In this document: positions 45,052 through 51,959 of the stretch, in pieces
How the letters are laid out: each line of letters opens with the position of its first letter
Position numbering within the stretch: the stretch's first letter is position 1
Source: Jejuia pallidilutea
GTDB lineage: Bacteria; Bacteroidota; Bacteroidia; Flavobacteriales; Flavobacteriaceae
Reading direction: 5' to 3'
DNA: 64,000 bases
Assembly: GCF_002973595.1 (NCBI RefSeq)
Contig: NZ_PVEO01000007.1
Span: 62,001-126,000 of the forward strand
Program-made: the position numbers and the translations under genes
The notes under the pieces: model-generated
Seen by the model: the letters and a program-made list of their open reading frames with translations, nothing else
Told to the model about the DNA's origin: nothing
Database searches by the model: none

Positions 45052-45908
45052 AAATACGTTTTAAGAATTTTACTCACCGAGCCATAATACGAATTGCCAA
45101 ACATATTTAAATGCACCAGTAAATAGTAAAGTTGATATAGTACAACTCTATCTTTTGTGTTTGCATTAATATGGAAATTACATTGGTATGCCTCGTAAAA
45201 ACTGCTATTAAAACCACCAAATAATTTACTCATGGCAATATCAACTTCGTTATGCCCGTAGTACACTGCAGGGTCAATTAAATAAGGTTCGCCGTTTTTT
45301 GAAATTAAGTAATTGCCGCTCCATAAATCACCGTGAAGTAGGCTAGGTTTAATATCTTCAAAATACGACTGTAACTTGGTTGTTATATGCTCTGCAACAG
45401 GACATTCTTTTTTAGAAAGCAGATGTTTTTGTTGTGCTAGTTGCAATTGCGGTAGTAAACGTTCAAACGTATAAAAATCTACCCAAGACTTATGTTTTGT
45501 GTTGCTCTGGGGTAAACGTCCAATAAAATTATCTTCATCTAAGCCAAAATTTTCAGAAGTGCATTGGTGTAAATTGGCTAGTTGATGACCTAGGTTTTCA
45601 AAATCTTTTTCTGAAGGGACTTTCGACTCGATAAATTCAAGAAGTAAAAATGAAGCACCTTCAAATATATCGCAAGCCAATACTTTTGGAGTTTTTATGG
45701 TTTTGGTCTTTTCAATCAGTCGTAGTCCTTTAGCTTCTAATTGAAACATTTTTAATGCATCAGCAGTAGTGTTTAGTTTTAAAAAGTAAGTATTACTAAT
45801 AGTTTCAATGTTGTATGCTTTTGAAATATCGCCACCTGAAATAGAAGATACTTTGGTGATGGTTTCGGTTATAAAATTCGAGAGGTATTTTTTTAAATTA
45901 CTTGTCAT
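45048..45908 (-). CDS. Fructosamine kinase family protein
   Basis: A 286-residue protein of the FN3K/aminoglycoside-phosphotransferase fold, which phosphorylates ketosamines on glycated proteins or amino sugars so that they can be removed. The N-lobe has [20 protein letters not shown] and the catalytic C-lobe has [14 protein letters not shown] near 195-208 with the catalytic Asp, then [20 protein letters not shown] near 214-233 with the metal-binding Asp of the DPA motif. This arrangement is diagnostic for the family. It is convergent with recQ, overlapping its 3' end by four bases. Confidence 0.9.
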   Translation of the reverse strand: MTSNLKKYLSNFITETITKVSSISGGDISKAYNIETISNTYFLKLNTTADALKMFQLEAKGLRLIEKTKTIKTPKVLACDIFEGASFLLLEFIESKVPSEKDFENLGHQLANLHQCTSENFGLDEDNFIGRLPQSNTKHKSWVDFYTFERLLPQLQLAQQKHLLSKKECPVAEHITTKLQSYFEDIKPSLLHGDLWSGNYLISKNGEPYLIDPAVYYGHNEVDIAMSKLFGGFNSSFYEAYQCNFHINANTKDRVVLYQLYYLLVHLNMFGNSYYGSVSKILKTYF

Positions 45909-46305
45909 TACGTTTTATTATCTATTTCGTTTGTAATGGTTCTACACAATCACATTATAAAACCCTTCTGTTTTTACAATATGTAAATTCTAAAGGGTTT
46001 GGGAGCACATGAAACAAAAGGACATCATCACAAAAAAACAATGGGAATGGTAGTTAATCTAAATTATCAATTAAATCTTGTTTTAAAAAGCTTTGTGCCA
46101 TTTTGTTTCCAGAAATGAAGTTACCAATGCTTTTACCTAAGAATACCACGTTTTTTGGTCTCATAAAACCAAGATACATAAGATGCGATTCCGAGACAAA
46201 AAAATAGAATATTGATATTTTGAATTTTATGCTTGTTACAATATAAAAGACCTCACAGAATTTAAAGCCAGTGAGGTCTAGAAATATTATAAAATTTAAG
46301 TTTGG
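45909..46305. other. 397-base gap with small ORF or gene remnant
   Basis: On the minus strand an open frame from ATG at 46179 to TAA at 46054 encodes 41 residues with a protein-like look (RPKNVVFLGKSIGNFISGNK), continuing open upstream through another dozen codons without a start. It may be the 3' relic of a lost gene or a small protein; I know no match. An imperfectly spaced inverted repeat, AAACCCTT at 45960-45967 with AAGGGTTT at 45993-46000, lies nearby without a T-run. The remaining 46180-46247 shows nothing, and a terminator follows at 46248. Confidence 0.3.
46248..46279 (-). terminator. Rho-independent terminator of the rRNA methyltransferase gene
   Basis: AGACCTCAC (46248-46256) and GTGAGGTCT (46271-46279) form a perfect 9-base stem with a 14-base loop. 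On the minus strand the stem is followed by a T-rich stretch (TTTTATATTG counting the last stem bases). It lies 27 bases beyond the stop of the gene at 46306. Confidence 0.8.
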
Positions 46306-47523
46306 TTAAGTTTTACGCTCTAGCAACGCCATATAAAATCCATCAAAACCATTTTCGTGAGCTAATATTGTTTTATCTTTTACTAAGCTAAAATTTGCAC
46401 CAGCTTCAGATTTTAAAAACGTATTTACTTGATTTTGGTTTTCTGAAGGCAATACAGAACAGGTAGCATAAACCAATTTACCTTCTGGTTTTACCATTTT
46501 AGAATATTGTTGTAATACCTCTTGTTGGGTAACTCTAATACGGTCTAAAAATTCTGGCTCTAACTTCCATTTGGCATCTGGGTTTCTTCGTAGAACACCT
46601 AATCCGGAACAAGGTGCATCAATCAGCACTCGGTCTGCCTTATTGTATAATTTTTTAATGGGTTTTGTAGAATCAATTACTTTTAAATCTACATTGTGTA
46701 CACCGTTTCGTCTGGCTCTTATTTTAAGTTTTTTAAGTTTACTTTCGTAAATATCCATGGCAACAACTTGCCCTTTGTTTTCCATTAAAGATGCTATATG
46801 CAGTGTTTTTCCTCCTGCACCTGCACAAGTATCTACTACTTTCATGCCTGGTGCTACATCTAAGAACTCTGCCACTAATTGAGATGAAGCATCTTGTACT
46901 TCAAAAAGTCCGTTTTTAAACGCATCAGTAACAAATACATTGGCGCGCTCTGTTAATTTTAAAGCCCATGGGTAACCTTTAATAAATTCGGTTTCAATAC
47001 CATTGTCATCAAAAAGTATATTCTGTAATTTTTCTTTAGTAGTTTTTAGGGTGTTGGTTCTTAGAATAACATCAGCTTGTTGGTTTTGCATTGCTATTTC
47101 TTTGGTCCATTTGGCCTCTCCAAGTTCAGCTAAACCTACCTCGTCTATCCAATCTGGAATAGATTCTCTTATTTTTCTAGTTTTAGAAAGCTCATCAAAA
47201 CGTCCCTTTATTTTTCGGGTTGGCGTGTTTTCAAAGTATTTCCAATCTGGTAAAGTTATCCCCTTTAAAGTTGCCCAAACAGCAAACATGCGCCATAAAT
47301 TGTCGCGATCAAAAGGCTCTTTTACCTCCGCGATTTCTGCATATAAACGTTTCCAACGCACAATATCATAAGTGGTTTCTGCTACAAAACCACGGTCTCT
47401 AGCGCCCCAACGTTTATCTCGTTTTAAAAGTTGTTGAATAACCTTATCGGCGTATTGTTCTTCGTTAAAGATTTGTGTTAATCCGTCTATAACGGCAAAA
47501 CATAGGTTTCTGTGTAATCGCAT
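46306..47523 (-). CDS. RsmB/NOP family rRNA cytosine-C5 methyltransferase
   Basis: A 405-residue RNA m5C methyltransferase. Residues 1 to about 150 form an RsmB-type helical N-terminal region (CFAVIDGLTQIFNEEQYADK, RDRGFVAETTYDIVRWKRLY). The SAM domain follows: MKVVDTCAGAGGKTLHIASL near 234-253, DRVLIDAPCSGLGVLRRNPD near 301-320 with the first conserved Cys, and YATCSVLPSENQNQV near 362-376 with the catalytic Cys. 16S rRNA is the probable target from the family; position-specific naming is not safe. Own promoter and terminator flank it. Confidence 0.92.
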   Translation of the reverse strand: MRLHRNLCFAVIDGLTQIFNEEQYADKVIQQLLKRDKRWGARDRGFVAETTYDIVRWKRLYAEIAEVKEPFDRDNLWRMFAVWATLKGITLPDWKYFENTPTRKIKGRFDELSKTRKIRESIPDWIDEVGLAELGEAKWTKEIAMQNQQADVILRTNTLKTTKEKLQNILFDDNGIETEFIKGYPWALKLTERANVFVTDAFKNGLFEVQDASSQLVAEFLDVAPGMKVVDTCAGAGGKTLHIASLMENKGQVVAMDIYESKLKKLKIRARRNGVHNVDLKVIDSTKPIKKLYNKADRVLIDAPCSGLGVLRRNPDAKWKLEPEFLDRIRVTQQEVLQQYSKMVKPEGKLVYATCSVLPSENQNQVNTFLKSEAGANFSLVKDKTILAHENGFDGFYMALLERKT

Positions 47524-47626
47524 TGTTTTAGTTCTCAGTGTCCAGTTTCTAATGGGGAATATTCATTATGCGGTATGCAAGTTTGAATAGGAAACCCAAA
47601 ACAGACTTTTTAAGTATTTAAGGCTG

Positions 47627-47634
47627 CAAAGGTA
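47627..47634 (-). promoter_or_regulatory. Candidate -7 promoter element of the rRNA methyltransferase gene
   Basis: Read on the minus strand the sequence is TACCTTTG followed by CAG, an exact TAnnTTTG match with the CA that often follows it in this phylum. It would give a leader of about 100 bases. No strong TTG lies at -33. The rest of the 244-base divergent gap (47524-47767) holds no other clear element. Confidence 0.5.
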
Positions 47635-47767
47635 CACTAAAAGTTTATTTGTTTTATTCTTAAAGGACTTATTCGTAAAGCTTTTCTATTTTTATGGAAT
47701 TAGATAACGCTTAAAAGGGGCTGGAGAGTTTTATAACCCGATAGAACTAATAAAAACTACACTTATT

Positions 47768-48826
47768 ATGAGATATCTTTCTTTATTCATTTCAATTGTA
47801 TTAACTGTTGTTTCCTGTGAAAAAAAAGAAAAGTTTAAACCAAGAAGCGTTTCTAAAATTGAATTTAGAACGCTATTGCAGGATTCCCTTTTAGATGTTA
47901 GAGCTTTAGAAATTGTAAACGAAAACTGTGTATTCTTTTTAACATCAAATGGTTACGGCGGTAGTGTTAATTTAAGTGAAGATAATGGCGCACACGTGGT
48001 TTACCCAATTTTTATTGATGATGATAGCTTAAAAAATAATTTTAGGGCATTGGCTTACACGCGTAAAAACAGATTTGGTTTAACAATAGGAACACCAGCA
48101 AAATTATATAAAATTAAAAATGGAGAAAACACTATGGTGTATCAAGAACACCACCCAAAAGTGTTTTACGATGCCATGGCATTTTGGAACGACCAAGAAG
48201 GCATTGCAATTGGAGACCCAACCGATAATTGCATGAGTATTATTATTACAAGAGATGGTGGAGAAACATGGACTAAGTTGTCTTGCGACGATATACCAAA
48301 TACTAAAGCAGGTGAAGCGGCTTTTGCAGCTAGCGATACAAATATTGCTATAATTGGTACCCATACTTGGGTAGCTACAGGAGGAGTGGCAAGTAGAATT
48401 TTATATTCTCCAGATAAAGGACATACATGGCAAGTTTTTGATACTCCAATTATACAGGGAAAGGAAACTACAGGAATATATTCTATAGATTTTTACGATG
48501 AATTAAATGGTTTTGCCATTGGTGGCGATTATACCAAGCCAGATGAAAATTCAGCAAATAAAATAAGAACAAAAGATGGAGGTAAAACTTGGGAATTGGT
48601 TGCCAACAATAAAAACCCGGGATATAGGAGCTGTGTGCAATACATCCCAAATAGTAATGCCAAAGCACTAGTTGCTATTGGTTTTAGTGGTATTGATTAC
48701 AGCAATGATTTTGGAAGCACATGGAAACATTTAAGTGATGAGGGGTTTTATACCATTCGCTTTTTAAACGATTCCGTTGCTTATGCTGTGGGTAAAGGAA
48801 GTGTTTCTAAATTAACGTTTAAGTAA
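47768..48826 (+). CDS. Ycf48/BNR-repeat beta-propeller lipoprotein
   Basis: A 352-residue secreted lipoprotein. MRYLSLFISIVLTVVSCEKK ends in a lipobox with Cys at residue 17. The body is built of propeller blades with Asp-box motifs: IITRDGGETWTKLS near 160, YSPDKGHTWQVFD near 216, RTKDGGKTWELVANN near 266 and SNDFGSTWKHLSD near 313. Such proteins resemble the photosystem assembly factor Ycf48 and sialidase-type BNR proteins; in heterotrophic Bacteroidota their function is unknown. Probably faces the periplasm or cell surface. Followed by its own terminator. Confidence 0.85.
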   Translation: MRYLSLFISIVLTVVSCEKKEKFKPRSVSKIEFRTLLQDSLLDVRALEIVNENCVFFLTSNGYGGSVNLSEDNGAHVVYPIFIDDDSLKNNFRALAYTRKNRFGLTIGTPAKLYKIKNGENTMVYQEHHPKVFYDAMAFWNDQEGIAIGDPTDNCMSIIITRDGGETWTKLSCDDIPNTKAGEAAFAASDTNIAIIGTHTWVATGGVASRILYSPDKGHTWQVFDTPIIQGKETTGIYSIDFYDELNGFAIGGDYTKPDENSANKIRTKDGGKTWELVANNKNPGYRSCVQYIPNSNAKALVAIGFSGIDYSNDFGSTWKHLSDEGFYTIRFLNDSVAYAVGKGSVSKLTFK

Positions 48827-48861
48827 GCAGTTGAGGTTTAACTTATAGAAAATCAGGAAAT

Positions 48862-48885
48862 TACCCAGTATTGGGTATTTTTTTT
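48862..48885 (+). terminator. Rho-independent terminator
   Basis: TACCCA (48862-48867) and TGGGTA (48872-48877) pair around a GTAT loop and are followed by eight T residues (48878-48885). It lies 35 bases beyond the Ycf48-like stop and separates that gene from the T9SS cargo gene at 48933. Confidence 0.85.
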
Positions 48886-48932
48886 ATGTCTCTAATTTTA
48901 ATTATATTGAACATAAATTAAAACACTACTTC

Positions 48933-50075
48933 ATGAAAAAAATTACACTCTCACTTTTATTGCTTTTTATTGTACAAAGCTATAGCCAAAACCAGCTTCT
49001 TTCTAGAATAGACGAAATTTACAATGGAGGAACTTTTGTAAACAGTACAGGTTTTAACTATGAATACGATGCTAATGGAAACTTAACAACAGAGACCATT
49101 TACTTTTGGGATACTAACGCTTGGGTAGCGTTTGGTAAAACATTTTACACCTATAACGCTAATAATAAAGCTACCGAAGAAATTTTCCAGAGTTTTAATA
49201 TTGTAAATAGCATGTTTGAAAACTCAGAACGAATAATTTATACATACAATGCCAACGGAGATGTAGAAAATATAGAAGATTTTATATGGGGAACTGGGGT
49301 ATGGGAGCCAGAGGCTAGAACAAATTTAATCTACACATCTGGATTGCTAACAAGTGGCGTTACTGAAGATTTCGTAGGAGGGGTATGGGTGAATTCATTT
49401 AGATCTACCGTAACTTATAATCCTAATAATACCATTGCCCAAATAGTTGATGAAGAATGGAATACAAGTAGTAACGTTTGGGAGTTGGATGAAAGGGAAA
49501 TATTTACCTACGATGCAAATGATAATATAAGCCTTGTTGAAACAGAAACACGTAACGGTAGTGTTTGGGAAGATGATTATACTATTTCTTATGTTCTTGA
49601 CGGTAATGGAAATAGAATATCTGAAACAGAAACTTACAATGGTGGTACTTCTGAAACTACAACTTATACATACGATACCTCTGCATTAATGAGCAATTTT
49701 GCAAATCCGTTTGCAGATTATAATGGCTTACAATATTTGTTGGAGGATTTCCCGTATGTAAATAAAATACTTACTATTACTTCGGGTAGCACAATTAGGT
49801 CTACTTTCGATTATAATAATGTTTTAAGTATTAATGATGTACCGATTGTAAAACAGATTAATGTAAGTGTTTTTCCTAATCCGTCTCAAGATTATATAAC
49901 GGTAAAATCTTCAGAAACCATTACTAATGTTGAAATTTACAGTGCTTTAGGTAAAGAAGTAATGTCTACAACTTTAAAGAATATTAATATTAGTGAGTTG
50001 TCTAGCGGTATTTATTTAATGAATATCTCTCTAAATAGCGGTAATAAAGTTGTTAGAAAATTAGTAAAAAAATAA
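48933..50075 (+). CDS. Secreted repeat protein with type IX secretion sorting domain
   Basis: A 380-residue exported protein. MKKITLSLLLLFIVQSYSQN is a signal peptide. Residues about 40-250 contain several YD-like repeats of the pattern (F/Y)-x-Y-(N/D)-A-N-(G/D)-(N/D): FNYEYDANGNLTTET, IYTYNANGDVENIED, IFTYDANDNISLVE and SYVLDGNGNRISETE. The last 75 residues are a type A T9SS tail: VFPNPSQDYITVKSSETITN, IYSALGKEVMSTTL and LSSGIYLMNISLNSGNKV ending in KLVKK. It is therefore exported by the Sec system and then by the T9SS to the surface or medium. The role of the YD-like repeats is unknown. Confidence 0.88.
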   Translation: MKKITLSLLLLFIVQSYSQNQLLSRIDEIYNGGTFVNSTGFNYEYDANGNLTTETIYFWDTNAWVAFGKTFYTYNANNKATEEIFQSFNIVNSMFENSERIIYTYNANGDVENIEDFIWGTGVWEPEARTNLIYTSGLLTSGVTEDFVGGVWVNSFRSTVTYNPNNTIAQIVDEEWNTSSNVWELDEREIFTYDANDNISLVETETRNGSVWEDDYTISYVLDGNGNRISETETYNGGTSETTTYTYDTSALMSNFANPFADYNGLQYLLEDFPYVNKILTITSGSTIRSTFDYNNVLSINDVPIVKQINVSVFPNPSQDYITVKSSETITNVEIYSALGKEVMSTTLKNINISELSSGIYLMNISLNSGNKVVRKLVKK

Positions 50076-50091
50076 TTACTAAATAACTAAT

Positions 50092-50125
50092 AAAAAGAGA
50101 GAAGTGTTAGCGCTTCTCTCTTTTT
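50092..50125. terminator. Bidirectional terminator overlapping the 3' end of a gene
   Basis: AAAAAGAGAGAAG (50092-50104) and CTTCTCTCTTTTT (50113-50125) form a perfect 13-base stem with an eight-base loop. It has T-runs on both strands, so it can end both the T9SS cargo gene and the minus-strand gene that stops at 50107. The right arm lies within that minus-strand gene and encodes its last basic residues. Confidence 0.85.
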
Positions 50126-50550
50126 CGTTTTTTGTATTCCTCAAGCATTTTTCTTCTAAAATCATCTTCAGCTATTTTAAGTTGAATTATTTTTTTTGCA
50201 GGAATAATATTTAATAGCTTTTTAGAAAACTCTATGCGTAATTCGTGCATGCGGTTTTCAGCGGCGTTAAGCTCGTTTAAAAGCGTGCTGGCATCAGCAT
50301 TACTCATAGTATCAAAATTATCTCTAATTTTTTTACGAATTGCTCGTACTTCTTTAAATCTAATGGTATTGGTTTTCTCCTCAAAAGTATTGTAAACGGG
50401 CCAAAATTCTTGAGATTCCTTTTCACTTAAATTTAGTTGTTCTGTAATAAATGCTACCTTAATTGCTTTTATACGCTCTCTTTTGCCCTCTTTTTGTGCC
50501 CATGCGTTTATAGACACTAGTAGTAGGCAAATACATAGTAGTTTTTTCAT
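50107..50550 (-). CDS. Spy/CpxP-like periplasmic protein of ECF operon
   Basis: A 147-residue exported helical protein. MKKLLCICLLLVSINAWAQK is a signal peptide with A-Q cleavage. The mature part is highly charged and helical: LNLSEKESQEFWPVYNTFEE near 38-57, an LT/S-x-x-E-x-x-x-F motif seen in Spy- and CpxP-like stress proteins, then MHELRIEFSKKLLNIIPAKK and a basic tail. It is the last gene of a minus-strand group with a sigma factor and a membrane protein, starting 13 bases after the latter. A chaperone or sensor role is an inference from the resemblance. The terminator lies in its final codons. Confidence 0.65.
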   Translation of the reverse strand: MKKLLCICLLLVSINAWAQKEGKRERIKAIKVAFITEQLNLSEKESQEFWPVYNTFEEKTNTIRFKEVRAIRKKIRDNFDTMSNADASTLLNELNAAENRMHELRIEFSKKLLNIIPAKKIIQLKIAEDDFRRKMLEEYKKRKREKR

Positions 50551-50563
50551 GTTTTTTATTGTT

Positions 50564-51067
50564 TTATTCTATTAATAAGGCTTCTATATCAGCATTATTT
50601 AATAAATATTCTTCAATGTTTTCTGCATCTAGATTATGGTCTACAAAATTATTATCGTTTAATTCTGTATCTGTAAATAGTGATGCAATTTCATAAGAAC
50701 TTATGTTTTCGTCTAAAATATAAGTTTCAACAGTTTCAGTTTCTAAATTATCAAAAGATGGTGTTTTTTCAAAAATAGAAAGGTTAAATAAAAGTAATAT
50801 TGCAGCTGCAACACTACTTATGTAAACAATGGTTTTTTTGTTAAATAAAGAAATTACTTTTGTTTTAGTTTCTTCAGATAGTTTTTGTAGTACATTATCT
50901 TCAATAGCGTTAAAATAGCCATTAGGGACTTTAAAGCCAGTTTCGGTTTTTGGCAAGTGCGCCTCTTCTTCAATTCTATTTAGAAGATTTTCCTCAAAAG
51001 CATTAAAATAATCTTTTGGAACTTTAAATCCGTGCGATTTTATATGATGTAATTTCCTGTTTTTCAT
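50564..51067 (-). CDS. Membrane protein with duplicated GFKVP motif, probable regulator
   Basis: A 167-residue protein with one transmembrane helix (VYISSVAAAILLLFNLSIF, residues about 82-100). The cytoplasmic N-terminus contains two copies of the same block: HGFKVPKDYFNAFEENLLNR at about 12-31 and TGFKVPNGYFNAIEDNVLQK at about 42-61. The C-terminal part is acidic and probably periplasmic. Lying directly between an ECF sigma factor gene and a Spy-like protein, it is in the place of an anti-sigma factor, but lacks an obvious zinc H-x3-C-x2-C motif. Function is inferred from position. Confidence 0.6.
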   Translation of the reverse strand: MKNRKLHHIKSHGFKVPKDYFNAFEENLLNRIEEEAHLPKTETGFKVPNGYFNAIEDNVLQKLSEETKTKVISLFNKKTIVYISSVAAAILLLFNLSIFEKTPSFDNLETETVETYILDENISSYEIASLFTDTELNDNNFVDHNLDAENIEEYLLNNADIEALLIE

Positions 51068-51112
51068 GTTTTTTAAGCAATCATTTATTGGACTGTTTTT
51101 TATGCTAAAGGT

Positions 51113-51655
51113 TTAATCGCTAGTTAAATATGCTTCAATTTTTTTTACTGCAATATGGTACGATGCTTTTAATGCACCTTCGCTAGTTTCTAGTATATCT
51201 GCCATGTCTTTATATTTTAAATCTTCAAAATATTTCATGTTAAATACTAATTGTTGTTTTTCTGGCAATGTAGCTATAGCTTTTTGTAGTTTTAATTGAA
51301 TGTCGTCCCCTTCAAAATACACATCAGATGTTAGGTTGTTAATAGCCAATGCTTGCGCCTCTTCACTAGATACCTGTAAGCGTTTTGCATTTTTGTTTAT
51401 ATGCGTTATAGACTCGTTGGTGGCAATACGGTACATCCATGAAAACAATTTACTGTCTCCTTTAAAATTATTAATGTTTTTATAAATTTTTATAAACGTA
51501 TTTTGTAACACATCATCGGCATCGTTATGAGACTTTACTATATTACGAATATGCCAATATAAGCGTTCCTTGTAGAGCGACATTAACACTCTAAAGGCCT
51601 TCTCTTTATGCTGTTGCGATTGTAACTCTTTTACTAACTGCGCTTCGTCTGTCAC
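51113..51655 (-). CDS. ECF RNA polymerase sigma factor
   Basis: A 180-residue sigma-70 family protein of the ECF group. Region 2 spans about residues 20-95 with NDADDVLQNTFIKIYKNINN near 43-62 and LFSWMYRIATNESITHINKN near 68-87. Region 4 spans about 120-178: AIATLPEKQQLVFNMKYFED and LKYKDMADILETSEGALKAS, with a helix-turn-helix. It would direct polymerase to the regulon of the three-gene module. Two weak minus-strand -7 candidates lie upstream (51681-51688 and 51758-51765, the latter an exact TATATTTG with the TTG only 14 bases away), but I cannot choose between them. Confidence 0.92.
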   Translation of the reverse strand: MTDEAQLVKELQSQQHKEKAFRVLMSLYKERLYWHIRNIVKSHNDADDVLQNTFIKIYKNINNFKGDSKLFSWMYRIATNESITHINKNAKRLQVSSEEAQALAINNLTSDVYFEGDDIQLKLQKAIATLPEKQQLVFNMKYFEDLKYKDMADILETSEGALKASYHIAVKKIEAYLTSD

Positions 51656-51809
51656 AAAAGTGGTTTAATAATTAGACTGATAAATATACTGAAAGTTTAA
51701 AATGAATTTTTATATCAGAAATGTGTTTTTGTAATTGTTTAATAATCATACAATTAACAAATATATACACGATAAAAAGCAAATAAATACGATAAAATAC
51801 ATTTTTTTC

Positions 51810-51840
51810 TTGTGTAGTATGTATTTTTAATATAAATTTG
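51810..51840 (+). promoter_or_regulatory. Orphan Bacteroidota promoter
   Basis: TTG at 51810-51812 and TAAATTTG at 51833-51840 lie 20 bases apart, an exact match to TTG-N17-23-TAnnTTTG. There is no plus-strand gene downstream before the terminator at 51894, so the likely product is a short RNA. The surrounding sequence is very AT-rich, so a chance match must be considered. Confidence 0.5.
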
Positions 51841-51845
51841 TATCA

Positions 51846-51934
51846 GAAACCTACTTAATATGTTAGTCGTCCCCAAATCTAACATAAACTTAAAAAAAGG
51901 ATAGTTGCCCAAATCACTATCCTTTTTGTTTTTT
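51846..51934 (+). ncRNA. Candidate small RNA, about 90 nt
   Basis: Transcription from the promoter ending at 51840 would start near 51846 and reach the terminator at 51894-51934. The putative RNA has a first hairpin from TATGTTAG (51859-51866) and CTAACATA (51879-51886) with a 12-base loop holding CGTCCCC, then the terminator hairpin. A 14-codon open frame (ATG at 51860, stop at 51902-51904) overlaps the first hairpin and may be accidental. No family is recognised, and expression is not shown by sequence alone. Confidence 0.4.
51894..51927. terminator. Bidirectional terminator
   Basis: AAAAAGGATAGT (51894-51905) pairs perfectly with ACTATCCTTTTT (51916-51927) around a ten-base loop. T-runs are present on both strands (plus: TTTTT then G and seven Ts; minus: seven Ts). 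It ends the minus-strand ABC exporter gene, 33 bases beyond its stop, and would end the putative small RNA in the other direction. Confidence 0.85.
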
Positions 51935-51959
51935 TACAAAATTTTATTGAGAAACTAAA

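Noticed and set aside
45960-46000. Inverted repeat AAACCCTT / AAGGGTTT
   Set aside because: Loop of 25 bases and no T-run on either strand, so not accepted as a terminator; mentioned only in the gap entry.
51860-51904. 14-codon open frame in the candidate small RNA
   Set aside because: Too short to support, it overlaps both hairpins and has no visible ribosome-binding context; most likely chance.
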